Positions 13,306 through 25,604 of a stretch of 35,000 nucleotides of DNA are shown one piece after another. Source of the stretch: Neocallimastix lanati (nom. inval.). Taxonomy: Eukaryota; Neocallimastigomycota; Neocallimastigomycetes; Neocallimastigales; Neocallimastigaceae. Numbering within the stretch: the stretch's first letter is position 1; every line of letters begins with the position of its first letter. Below the pieces are notes generated by a model. The model made no database searches and had not been told where the DNA came from. It was given only the letters and a program-made list of their open reading frames with translations. The DNA lies in contig JACVTC010000028.1 in the NCBI GenBank assembly GCA_016946835.1, forward strand, positions 955,001 through 990,000, given 5' to 3'. The translations under genes and the position numbers were made by a program.

Positions 13306-14218
13306 TTTTTACTATTTTTATTTGATTAAAATAACTTTAAATAAAAAAATAAACTTAAAAAAAATTGTATACTTTATTTCATATATATATATATTATTTT
13401 AAATATATATAAATATTTTTAAAAATTTATGAATGATAGTAGTAAAAAAAGTAGTTTTTTAAGGAAAAAAATAAACTATTTATATTTCGTACAAAAGAAA
13501 AAAAAATTATGGAAAAAAAATAAATTTAATTAATAGAACGAAAAAACCTTTATTTTAAAATCTTAATTTATAATATATATTGTTAAAAAAAAAGAAAACC
13601 TTTTTTTAATAATTATTTCTATTTTGATATTGAAACATTTTTTTACATAATTTTAAAATAATTTTTTCCTTTTAATTAATTAGTTAATATAGATTAAGAT
13701 TCTAAATTTTATTTTTAATATTTATTTTTATTAAATTGGAAAAAAAAAAAAATATATATATATATATATATATTATATTGCCTTTTTAATATATAATTAT
13801 ATTATTCCATAAATTAAACATAATATAACAATTTATAAAATTTTTTATTTTTAAATATTAAAAATAAATGAAAAAAATTAAATGTTAATATAATAAAAAT
13901 ATATTACATTCATATTTTTTTTTTTTTTAAGAGGGAAAACCTTTTTTTTTTTTTTAATTTTTTTAATAGTAAAATTATATATATAGATAGGTTTTTTTTT
14001 ATAGTGGTAAAATTATATATATATATAATGGAATATCATTTTTATTACAATAAAACTTGTTTTTATTATAATTTATAAATTTTTTTATTAATCGTATTGT
14101 TTCTTCATAAATAAAATAATTAGAAGAATTTAATTAGAATATATTATTATTAAGTTATTATATTTGTTTAATTAAGTAAAAAAAATTTGATTTATTAATA
14201 AATGCATTAATCATAGTA

Positions 14219-14260
14219 GTGGAACTTTAACATTAATTATAATTAATATTAAAGTCCCAC
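14219..14260. repeat. Imperfect 21-bp palindrome
   Basis: The left arm GTGGAACTTTAACATTAATTA (14219-14239) faces its inverted copy ending TTAAAGTCCCAC at 14260, with 19 of 21 positions pairing and essentially no loop. The outer GTGG/CCAC pairs are unusual in this AT-rich context. Function unknown. Confidence 0.7.
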
Positions 14261-16111
14261 TTTAAAGTATAATTAAATAATTAAAAAAATAGATATAAAG
14301 AAGAAAAAGAAAAAGAAAAAGAAAAAGAAAAAGAACCAAAAAATAAAATAAAATAATAATAAAATAAATTATTTAAAAAAATAATAAAAAATAAAAAATA
14401 AAACTAAATAATAGTATAATAACTTCAGAAATAATTATTATTATGAGTATTTTCATTTTATTTTACTTTATAAAAATTAAATATAGAATAGTGCTTTTTC
14501 TAAATAAAAAAAAATTTTGTATCTAAATAAATAAAAGTAGTATATTAATTATTTGGTAAATCATTTAATATAACTTAACTATTATTCTATTTTTGAAATT
14601 TTAATATCAATTTCAGAATTTAAACGTTTTTTTTTTTAAAAAAAAAAAAAAAATACTTAAAGATAATTTGTTATTAAATATAATTAATATTAAATCAAAA
14701 TTTATTATAAAAAAAATAAAAAAAAAATTTTATAGGAGTGGGCTATTTAATATAATAAATATTTATATTCTGTTTTTCTATGTTAAAAAAAAAAAAAAAA
14801 GTAATAAAGCATATATAATAAATATTTATTATTCATAAATAATCATTTTTTAGTATTTTAATAAATACTATTATGGGAATTTAATATAATTAAAAGCTAT
14901 TAAATATTTATAATTTTAATAATTTTGTATTTTCTAGAATACAAAAAAAAAAAAAAATTATTCATTGAAATACTTGGTAGATGTACTTTTATTTTTGTTT
15001 TTTTTTTTGAATAAAAAAAAATTAATACAATATGAAGATGAAATTATTATTTATAAAGGTTTAATATTTTTTTGGTTATATTAATGTATAATAATTTTAT
15101 TAAATAAATTATTCTTTTTCTTATATAAAGTGTAATATATAATTATATTGGTAATTCTTTAAAAACTCTATATTATTTTTTTTTATAATTATAATTATTA
15201 TATATATTTTAATTATATATATATTATTTTTTTAATAATGATTATAATTATATATAAACATATATATATATAAATAATCCATTTTACTTTGACACAAAAA
15301 TTATTATAACTTTTTTATTTGAATTTAGTGCTTTTCGCAATATGGCTCATAAAATTTTTAAAATAAAGTCATACATTTTTAAGATATTCTATACAATTAT
15401 AAGTAAATATATAAATAATTATTATTTCAAAAGAAATAATAATATATTCTATTAAAAAAGAATTATAAAAAATTATTTTTACAATTATCAATAAATTATA
15501 TATATTAAAAAAGAATATTTATTATTTATTTAATATTTATTTAATTATTATTTCTTTAATTATTAAAAAAAATAAGCCACATATGAAATTACGCCACATT
15601 GTGAAATGTACGATCCCTTTTTATTTTAATATAAATTATTATTGATGTTCATAATTACATAATTATATATTTGTAATAATTTTAATATAAATATATACAT
15701 GTACATAATGAAGATATTAGATCTATATCTACTTTCAAATTAATGCTTAATTTACATTTTTTTAATCATTGTATAACAAGAAGAAAAGATCAACGTTTAG
15801 ATAAAATAAAAAGTTATTAATAGGAAAATATATAAAATATATTGAAATTATATAAATTTATTAAATATATTTTATATTTAAAATATAATATTGAGACATT
15901 TTAATAATTATTGTTATAATAATTATTAAATATTGTAACCTCAGTAGTTTTAATGTTAATAATATTATGAAACTCGTTTTTAAAAATTTAAACATTAAAT
16001 TTTATACATATATATTATTAGATTTTAATATAATGATTTTAATATAAAATGTTGATTTTTTTTTTTCTTATTCTCATACTTAAAATCATTGGTACAAAAA
16101 ATTAATTATAG

Positions 16112-16245
16112 ATAATAAATATTTCATATCTAATATTAAATATATGTTTTAATATATTTAATAATAAATATTTCATATCTAATATTAAATATATGTTTTA
16201 ATTTATTTAATAATAAATATTTCATATCTAATATTAAATATATTT
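16112..16245. repeat. 49-bp tandem repeat, about 2.7 copies
   Basis: Units start at 16112, 16161 and 16210. Each begins ATAATAAATATTTCATATCT and continues through TAATATTAAATATAT; the third is cut short before its TGTTTTAAT part. Copies differ at very few positions. Confidence 0.88.
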
Positions 16246-16871
16246 AGTAAGTATAATAATTAATTTAGAAGATTATTCTCTTTAAAATATAGCAATTCTT
16301 AACAGTAAATCATCTGCAATTTTATTATTTTAACATTATTATTTTAGCTAATCATCCCCAATTCTATTGTAATTTATTTAGTAATTAATATTACTTATAT
16401 TTATTATTTATTATTTATTATATATTAAATATTATATATTATAAATTATCATCATTATACAATTCTGCTTAATACTTAATATAGGAGTAATAAAACTGGT
16501 GAATTTGAATTAAAATTAGATAAAGAAAAAATTATATTTTTAATATATAAATATATAATAAATAATCAAAGAAATTTAAAATAATATATTATTAAGGGAG
16601 ATATAATTAATAATTATAAATCATTTATTTCTATATTTATTTATTTATTTACTTATTAAATCTATACAAAAAAATTTTTTTTATAAAAAAAGGGACTTTA
16701 AGCAAAAGCAAATAATAGAGCTATATGTTTAAAATGAATAATATTTAATCTTCAAAAAGAAAATATACATTGTTTTATATATATAAATTTCAAAATAAAT
16801 TAGGAATTATTTAAAATAAAAAAAAAAAAAAACTTTCAAAAATTAATAATAAAACTTTTAAATAATAAATG

Positions 16872-16874
16872 TAT

Positions 16875-16909
<35 letters not shown>

Positions 16910-16962
16910 TTATTTATTTATTTATTTATTTATTTATTATTTATTTATTTATTTATTTATAT
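16872..16962. repeat. (TTTA)n microsatellite
   Basis: Tetranucleotide ATTT run with two units shortened to TTA. Confidence 0.9.
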
Positions 16963-17317
16963 AATAAATATTTTTAAAATAAAAAAAAATAAAGTAAAAA
17001 AGGGATCAGTAAATTTTTTGGTATTAAAAAAAAAAAGGGATTTAATTTTTTTTTTCTTTTTTTGTTAAAAAAAAAATAGATATATTAAATATTTTTAGTA
17101 GGAAATTTTAATAATACATTACAATATTATTTTAATAAATTATTTTTTATATTAAATAATTTAAATAATAAAAAAAATTTTCTTTAAAAAAATTATTTCT
17201 ATATATTTTAATGAATAATAAATATATTTTTAATATATTAAAAAAATATATTTTTTTATATAATTATATATCAAACAATTTTAAACTGATTATAGATAAT
17301 AAACAATATTAAATCTG

Positions 17318-17348
<31 letters not shown>

Positions 17349-18586
17349 TGGTACAAATTTGAATAGTAACCAAACTTTTTTTTAGAAAATTAAACTTACA
17401 CCCCCCCTCTTTCAAATATGAATTTTATATAAATTAAAGTTTAAAATAAATTATTAATAAATAAAAAAAAAAATTTATATATGTATATAATATATTTTAT
17501 CCTTATTATAGAAAAGTGGATTTTTTTTTTCTTCTATTTATTTATTTAATTTTTGCCATTAATAAATTTATTATCTTAATATATATATATATTATGATTA
17601 AATTTTATATTATTTATATATATAGTATATAAATTGCAAATAAAATTAAAAAAAATAAATTTTATCATTTATAAATGAAATTATTCCATCATTATTTTTT
17701 CATTTCTTTTTTTTTTTATATATATATTTAAAAAAAATTAATAAATAAAGAAGAAAAAAAAAAAAAAAAAAAAAAAAGGAAATTTTTTAATAATCTTTTT
17801 CTTAATAATATATTATATATCTCTTTTTTTTTTTATAACTTATATTTTATATCTTATATATTTTACTTTTACATTATATGGAATAACATTATACTAGTTC
17901 ATGATATTTTAAATTTTTTCATTTAAGATATTTTATATACTCATAAAAAATAAATTCATAAAAAAAAAATAATAAATTATAAAGTTCTTTTCTTTTTAAA
18001 TATTATTTATTTATTTATTTATTTATAAATTTAGATTAACGTACAAAAATTGAATTACAAATATAGTAAAATTAAAAAAAATGAATACTTTTAAATTATA
18101 TTAGTTAAATAAAAAAATTTTTTTTTTTTTTTGTTAATATTTGTTTAAAAAATGAATTTTCGAGCTTTCTATTGAAATATATTAAATATTTAATATCATT
18201 TAAAATTTATGTCAAAATTTCATAGAAAACTTTTAAAATCATTTTTCCCCTAACTACACATTAATATTTAATTTTTTTTTTTTTTTTTTTTTAAGTTTGT
18301 AATAATTGAAAAATAATAAAAAAAGAAAAACTATTATAAATAAAATAAAAATAATTGATTAAAATAAATTAATAATAGAAAATAAAAAAAAAAAAATAAA
18401 CATTTATTTATTAAATTTTTTTATTTTCTTTTCATCTTATTATTAATTTTTATAATTATTTTTATTTTATTTTTTCTTTAGAATTAATTTTAACTTTATT
18501 TTATTATTTTCCTATATTTTTTTTATTTTTATTTTTATTACTTTCCCATTTCTTACAAACATAGTTTTTTTTTTTTAAAAAAAAAC

Positions 18587-20149
18587 TTAGCATTCCTTAA
18601 CATTAGTTTCGAAACAATCATTAATTCCCTTCTTGAATTCAGCTTTATTTTCAACACTGTTATCACCATAAAGTTTATCCATATCTTCTAAAGGTATACC
18701 TCTAGTTTCACGAATACAGAAGTGAGCGAAGATGAAGGCAATAAAACAGAAACCGGCGTAAATCCAGAAAGTGTAGAAAGATAAATATTTCATTAAAGTA
18801 GTAGTAGTGGATGAAACAATGACACTACCAATGTATTGGAAGATACCACCAATAGTATTAGCCTTAGCACGCATACGAAGTGGGAAAATTTCAGATTGGT
18901 AAACGAAAACAACGGAACTCCATGACCAACTGTAAATAATACCGAATAAGTACATAACAATAACACAGAGCCAACCAAATACCATCTTGTGAGTAGCATC
19001 ACAAAGGTGACAAAGAGCATAAATAGCAACCATACATAAACCAAGACCAAGAGCACCCCACTTAAGAATTGGTTTTCTTCCAAAGTTTTCAATGTATCTC
19101 ATTGCTGGGAAAGTACAAATGAAGGAAATAACGTTCATTAAAGTAGCGAGCCAGGCACCATACTTAGCAAGAGAAATACCAAGGTATTTACTGTAAATTT
19201 GAGTAGAGTAGTAACCGATGGCGTTAACACCAACAAACATGTGAAGAAGTTGTAAAATGGATACAATTACAATACGATAGAAAATAGATTTGGTAGTTAA
19301 CATTTCCTTCCATGAAACAATACCTTCAGAAAGTTCAAGTCTAAGCTTAGAACTCATTTCATTGAATTCATTGGCGACACTAACGTCAGTAATTGGCTTT
19401 TGACGAATGTAAGCTAAATTCTTAAGAGCTTGTTCTTCTTTGTTCTTCATTAATAATAAACGTGGGGTTTCTGGAAGGAACCAAACAAAGAGAAGGAATA
19501 AAGTAGCTGGAATCATTTGACAACCAACAGCAACTCTCCATTGGGCATTCATATTCTTAGTAATTAACTTTAAGCAAAGAGTGTTACAGAAAGATGATAA
19601 GAACATACCACCTTGAAGACCAAGAGAGTTAACAATACCTAAAGTACCTCTAATTTCCTTTGGAGCAATTTCAGCAATGAACACTGGACAGACACATAAA
19701 GAAATACCAGAGGCAATACCACTAATGAAACGACCAATACATAAAACGGTAATACCATTACATAAAACTTGAATAAGACCACCAATGAAGTAAATAATAG
19801 AACCAAGACGTAAACATCTAATACGACCAAGTCTATCCATTAAAAAGTATACTAAGATAGAACCAGCAATACCACCAATAGTGAAAGTTGGAGTAATAAT
19901 CATTTCTCTAAATTCCTTATCATGACTTTCTAAGAAAGTCTTAGCTCTTGGATTAAATTCATATAAACCAAATACTTTACCGAAAGAAGCTCTCATAGAG
20001 AAAATGATACTAAATATTTATTTTTAAATCAATGTTATTTTACAAAATTTAAACATATAATTATTTTATTAATATTTCAATATAATTTTGTTTGTTTATT
20101 TATTTATTTATTATTTGTTTTGTTTATGTTCTGATTGAAATAGTTCTTT

Positions 20150-20182
<33 letters not shown>

Positions 20183-20295
20183 TATTTTACTTACTTTAAC
20201 ATACCAACTTCCCATCCATAAATAAGGGAAGCAACGGAGGCAATAGTAACAAATAATAATAATCTTCTTGTAACAAAATCAGTCTTTCTAACCAT
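18587..20295 (-). CDS. Major facilitator sugar-porter-family transporter, copy 2
   Basis: Second 12-TM permease, 507 residues, from exons 20195-20295 (ATG at 20295, MVRKTDF) and 18587-20009; the 185-nt intron (GTAAGT...AG) falls at exactly the same codon and phase as in copy 1. Exon 2 is the same length in both genes (1,423 nt), and I see no gap between the proteins until the divergent C-tail; identity is roughly 60-65% by eye. Motifs: DRLGR, AEIAPKEIRGTLG, LPETPRLLL (PETPR 213-217), GVNAIGYYSTQIYS, ENFGRK, FPLRMRAKAN and RETRG. As in copy 1, the TM7 Gln-Gln is His-Met (290-291); the TM5 Gln is Ser162. The acidic/Lys-rich C-tail ends ETNVKEC. The two genes are tandem, same strand, and clearly arose by duplication of an already intron-bearing ancestor. 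Substrate unknown. Confidence 0.92.
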
Positions 20296-21714
20296 TTTTA
20301 TAAAAAAAAAATACTTAATTTAAAAAATAAAAAAATCTAAAAAAAATCTAAAATTTAATTTATAAACAAAAAAACTTTTTTATTTTAATATATACAAAAT
20401 ATTATTTATCTTTTTCTTAAATTAATAATAATAATTGTTTAATTATTTTCAGTTATAAAAATAAAAATAATAAACAAATTATTATTTATAAAAATTAAAA
20501 TTTTGATAGTCTATTATTAAATTAAATATAATTATGTAAATAAAAAAAAAGAAAAAAAATTTTTTTGATTCTTTTTTTTTTCTTTTATATAATTTTATAA
20601 CAAATATTTTAATAATTAATAGATTTATATAAATTTATATAGCATTTATTAATTTTATATTAAAATAAAATTAATATAAAAATATAAAAAATATTGAAAG
20701 ACCATATATTAAATTTGTTTTTGCTTTGGTTTTTTTTTTTTTTTTTTTTTTTTTTCTATCAATATTAAATAAATAAAATACATTTTGTGAATTAATAAAT
20801 AATAATATTAAAAAAAACATGTCTAATCTTTTTTTTTTTTGGTTGTTTGTTTATAAAATATTTAATTAAATATAATATATTATTAAATTAAAAACTATTA
20901 ATTACCAATAAATAAAAAATATAGAATTAATATATTAATATATGTTTTGGATATTAATATAAATATTAATATATTTTTATTTATTGGATGAAAGTACAAA
21001 AAAAAAAAATAAAAAAAAATGTAATGAGAAAATTATTAAATATATGTAGATTAATTGAGATATCAAATTTTAATATATAATATAATTATTAAAATTTTTA
21101 TTATTTATATTTAATTATTAATTATAATTAAAAATATAATATAATTTAATAAAGAAAGTTAATTTAAAATGAGTAATAGAAAAAACGATTTTTTTTTTTT
21201 TTTTAATTATTCTTTTTACTTTTTTATATATATTTGTTAAAAGAATAGGAATAGCGGATGTATACAATACTTTTATATAATATTTAAATATTGACATATT
21301 TGTATATAATGAATAATATTTAAATTTAAGTTGAATTTTTTTATTTTTGTACTAATTATTGAAATACCTTGGTAATTATATTTTAATAATATTTAAACTA
21401 CATAGTAAAAGTTTTTTAATAAAAAATTTTAAACTTTAAAAATTTACCATTCTCATCAATTTTTATCTTTATTTTTATATTTATTTTTGTTTTTTGTTTT
21501 TATTTTTTTTTTGTTTTTTTTTTTTTTTGTTTTTTTTTGCTTTTTTTTTGTCAAAAGGAATAATATAAAAAGTTATCAAAATGGAGAGCAATTATATCAT
21601 AACAACTTAATAATTAAATGTGATAATAATTTAATAACTAAATATAACAATAACTTAATAATTAAATAATAATTAAATAATTATATTTAATTTTATAATA
21701 TTTGTCTATTTAAG

Positions 21715-21813
21715 GAAATACAGAATTTAGTAGAAAATCACCCTTATTATCTTGAAATTCTGGGTCGAATTAATCTTAAATTCTTGTACAACATGAAATA
21801 TTGCTTAATATAA
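21715..21813 (+). pseudogene. Orphan exon-like open island
   Basis: After an acceptor-like TTTAAG, 32 codons read EIQNLVENHP, YYLEILGRIN, LKFLYNMKYC, LI, then TAA. The composition is richer in G, C and charged residues than the surrounding DNA. No ATG-started upstream exon with a matching donor was found. A degenerate second copy of the nucleotide sequence follows (21815-21909: TTATTATCATGAAAATCTAG, then TTGTACAACATTAAATATTA), so this may be the decayed end of a repeat-containing protein gene or just an old duplicated segment. The product is not recognised. Confidence 0.25.
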
Positions 21814-22733
21814 TAATTCTTTATTATCATGAAAATCTAGACTTATTTATTTTTCTATCTTTTTTTCTTTTTTTTTTTGTACAACATTAAATATTATGTA
21901 ATAATATTTATATCTATATATATTTATAGTTTTTATTAAATTTTAATATTCTATAAAATTATGAAGTATCAAATAAATAGTAATATATAAACATTCTTTA
22001 TATTCTTTTCTAGTAGTCTAGTCTTTATCAAAATTAAATCATAATACACTTAATTCCTTAATTCTCTTCTTTATTGGAAAAATAAAGTTTTTATAATTTT
22101 CATTTATATGTTTTAAATAAATTACTGGTTTCGAAAATTTTTGATCTACTATATTTGTTTTTTTAATAATATTTCTATTGAATAAATTATAACTTAAATT
22201 TATTTTTAATTATCAATTTTTGTAAAATATATAAATTTATTATATATTATTTTCTTTTTAATTATATGAATATTTTTTTATTTACTTTTTTTATTATGTA
22301 TTATTAATTATTTCTTTCAAATTTAAATATTTTTTAAATTTATTATTAAATGCAGTTTAAATATAAATATCATATTATCATTACACTTTCATTTGTTTTA
22401 TTTTATTTTTTTATTACCTATTATCAGACTTTAGTAAACTAATTATTTTTATCCAATTAAATAAAGATTATTTATTGGACATTATATTACTATAAAATAA
22501 GTTTTATTTTTTAATGATTAATTAATTAAAAAAAAAAAAAAAAGAGTTGTAATTTTAATTGATACTTTTTTTTTTTTTTTTTTTTTTTTTTGAAAAATTA
22601 ATCATTTATATTTTTATCTTTCACTATATATATATATATGACTTTTAATTGCTATAAATTTGAGTAAATCACATACAAATACCAAAATAGCCAAAAAAAA
22701 AAATATCACATATAAAATTAATTTTATAAATAT

Positions 22734-22767
<34 letters not shown>

Positions 22768-22950
22768 ATGATTTTATATTTATATTAATTTTTATAACTT
22801 AAATTTAAAATGTTAAACTATTGAATAAGGTTTTAATATATTTTTATTTATGATTATGCATGTTTTTTAATTCCCAAAAAATTAATAATCTTAATTTTTT
22901 ATAGTTAAAATTAAATATTGAATGGAATATTTTTTTTTGCTATTAAAGCT

Positions 22951-22952
22951 AT

Positions 22953-22987
<35 letters not shown>

Positions 22988-22996
22988 TTAATTAAT

Positions 22997-23087
<91 letters not shown>

Positions 23088-23166
23088 TTTGTTTGTTTGT
23101 TTGTTTGTTTGTTTGTTTGTTTGTTTGTTTGTTTGTTTGTTTGTTTGTTTGTTTATTTATTTATTA
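22951..23166. repeat. (TTTA)n switching to (TTTG)n array
   Basis: About 35 units of TTTA (22951-23090, one early irregularity near 22990) change abruptly to about 16 units of TTTG (23088-23154), then back to three or four TTTA units. The frame stays open because no stop codon occurs in these words; it is not a gene. Confidence 0.93.
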
Positions 23167-24091
23167 TTGTTTGTATTATTATATAGTATGACTGTTATAT
23201 AATGCATATAATATAAAATCAAACAAAACTATTAATACAGAATACATATAAAATTAAAAAAATAACAAAAAAATTCAACATGAAAAATAATTTCTATTCA
23301 TTTAAATATTAAAAGTCCCTATATAATATAATATATGAATTTATTTTATTTTTATTCTTTTGTCTTTTTCTTATTATTATTTTTTTTTTTTTGTTGTTTT
23401 TTTCTTAGTGCATTATAATTTTGACTATTTTGTACTACTATCTTCTAAATTTTATATGATAATAAAATAAATAAATCTATTTTATTTCATATTAAAAATA
23501 ATATAAAATAATATAGATTTATACCATTTATATATATTTATATGATGAAAAACTATTATTTTATTAATCTATTTTAAATATCCATTTATTTAAAATACAA
23601 AATGAATAGCGTAAAACTTTAATAATTTTTTTTTCCATATTAGTATTTTATAAATGATTTTCCTTAATTATGAGTAATTATTTATAAAAATAGGATAATT
23701 TAATTTTATCAGATTCCAATTAATAATCAATAAGAGATTTTAATTATCATTACCCTTTACTATTTATTATTTGTCACCTCATTAAATTCATTCTTTTATT
23801 AATTTTAAATTTATTACTTATTTTTTATTTTTAAATATTAGATATCTATATTTTATCAACATTATGTTTCTAATAAATACATTTTATGTTGGTTCATATT
23901 ATATAATCAATTTTATTTATTCTGTTTCTCGTTTGTTAATAGGTTTACTTTCCTATTATTTATAATGTTATTATATTATATTATATATTATAAATAATAT
24001 TGAACTACATTATTTATACTCAAAAAAGTATTATATCTTTTTAAATAAATTTTAAATATCCTTTAAAATAAAAAATAATATAAAATAAAAA

Positions 24092-24144
<53 letters not shown>

Positions 24145-24475
24145 GAATAAAATAGAATTTTGTATAAATTGTAAATACATATTTTTGTGATATATGTTCT
24201 TATATTTACTTTTAATTTACTTTTTCTTTTTTTTTTTTTTTTTTTTTTTAATAGTATATTATGGTAATATTTATTATTATATATAATTATTAATCAATAA
24301 ATAACAATTATTATAATAACAACGGCTAACATTGATATTTATTATTAATAACAAATATATATATAAATATTTCAAATTTATCATTGGTTATCTAGTATTA
24401 TTTTTTATTTATATATTTATTAATATCAATAATATTATTCTTTATTATAAATAAGCAAAAAAAATAAAAATTAAA

Positions 24476-24566
24476 TAAAAATAAAAATAAAAAATAAAAA
24501 ATAAAAAATAAAAAATAAAAAATAAAAAATAACCCCCCCCAAAAAAAAAAAAAAAAAAAAAAAAAA
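24476..24566. repeat. (AAAAAT)n array, C8 and poly-A
   Basis: Hexanucleotide AAAAAT repeats, then eight consecutive C (24533-24540), then about 26 A. The C8 run is one of only two long C runs in the window. Confidence 0.85.
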
Positions 24567-24979
24567 CTAAGGATAAATAAATAAACAATTCGATTAAATT
24601 GGATATGTATATTAATTAAAATATATATTAACACGCCTACTATCAATATTTTTTAATATAAAACTTTTTTAGTATATTAAAAAATATAAAGATATTTAAA
24701 AAAAATTATTTCATATATAACATTATTATATCGTTAAATAATTTGTTAAATGCTATATAGTACTAATTCAGACATAATAATAGATAAGTTATTTAATGCA
24801 TATATTTTATATATGGTATATGCATAATAATCAATAAACAAATTTTGCGAAGTCTTTTTAAAACTGTATATATAGTATAAATGATACATGTAATGTAGAT
24901 AAGGTATAGATAAGCATGCATAATATATATAATATACATAAGTAAATGATAGTACTCATTTAATACAAAGTAATGTTTC

Positions 24980-25260
24980 AAAACAATTCCTTCCTATTAA
25001 AACTGGTTATGATGAATGGTAAAATATCAATATTAAGACTTTACCGATAGAATTGAATGGATTGATCTCTTAAAATCATTAAATAATGCTAGTACTCCAG
25101 AAGAAATGGATAAATACTCTTATATATAAAAGTTTTATTAGAGCTACAACTGAAAATTAATTATTATAAATTATATATAAAGGCATTAAAAGAGAAACCT
25201 AAATAGGTTCTCAGTCGACCTTGAATCTTGGTGCAATAGAGAAATTTTTAATAACTGATT
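24980..25260 (+). pseudogene. Degenerate LINE-like retrotransposon fragment
   Basis: A G+C-richer patch shows broken coding sequence. One frame reads DRIEWIDLLKSLNNASTPEE then MDKYSYI before a stop; nearby, other frames give KTGYDEW and, at 25210-25250, DLESWCNREIF. The order (an acidic W-D-LL-LNN block, then a basic stretch and a WxNxEI motif) resembles the linker between the endonuclease and reverse transcriptase domains of non-LTR retrotransposons. Several stops and at least two frameshifts make it non-functional. No reverse-transcriptase catalytic motif lies within the fragment, so the assignment rests on the pattern only. Confidence 0.35.
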
Positions 25261-25400
25261 TTTAATAAATAATAAAATAACACTAATTATTATCGATATT
25301 ATAATAAATAAAAAAATATGTTAATAATTAAAATTAGTTACAATATAAATAATAATAATATATAAACAACAATTAAAAAAAAAAAAAAAAAAAAGTAATA

Positions 25401-25604
25401 ATGTATATTATGCAATTTTTTTCGTTTGTTATTTTTATATCACTCATTTATATAACTAATGTAGAAAGCATTATTTTAATGGTATCAGATGCTTCATACT
25501 TAATTTTTATCATAATCATCGTTTTAGTATCACATGTAATTAACTATTTTATTTTATATTTGTCAATATTTTACTCTTTTATACTACTCTACTATTTATT
25601 GTAG
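25401..25604 (+). pseudogene. Signal-peptide-like N-terminus running into a minisatellite
   Basis: From ATG at 25401 (or 25410) the frame gives MQFFSFVIFISLIYITNVES, a good match to a secretory signal peptide with a small residue at the end, then MVSDASYL. After this the frame becomes I/F/L/Y-rich and merges with the tandem repeat at about 25550, ending at 25602-25604. It looks like the 5' remnant of a secreted-protein gene whose body has been lost, but hydrophobic runs arise easily in T-rich DNA, so this is tentative. Confidence 0.3.

Larger units (their letters stand above)
13306..18586. other. AT-rich spacer between the two transporter genes
   Basis: No gene is supported in these 5.3 kb. 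I see microsatellites ((TTTA)n), a 49-bp tandem repeat, an imperfect palindrome at 14219-14260, a slightly G+C-richer patch at 15330-15615, a C7 run at 17401, and one orphan open island at 16485-16584. The remainder is A- and T-homopolymer-rich DNA. Confidence 0.65.
20296..24979. other. AT-rich spacer, mostly simple sequence
   Basis: No gene is supported. Contents: poly-A/T runs, the long (TTTA)n/(TTTG)n array, (AT)n after poly-A at 24092-24140, an (AAAAAT)n run ending in C8, and an orphan open island at 21715-21813. A degenerate tandem of about 24 bp (AATAACTTAATAACTAAATA type) lies at 21600-21668. Confidence 0.65.

Noticed and set aside
22922-23191. 89-codon open frame on the plus strand
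   Set aside because: It is translation of the TTTA/TTTG array (LFIY and LFVC repeats); tetranucleotides without a stop word stay open in all their phases.
24533-24540. C8 run as a telomere-like or G-quadruplex signal
   Set aside because: A single homopolymer, not a repeated telomeric unit.
24793-24981. 62-codon minus-strand frame rich in Y, I and H
   Set aside because: Composition is that expected of ATATAC-type simple sequence; no motif, splice site or neighbour supports it.
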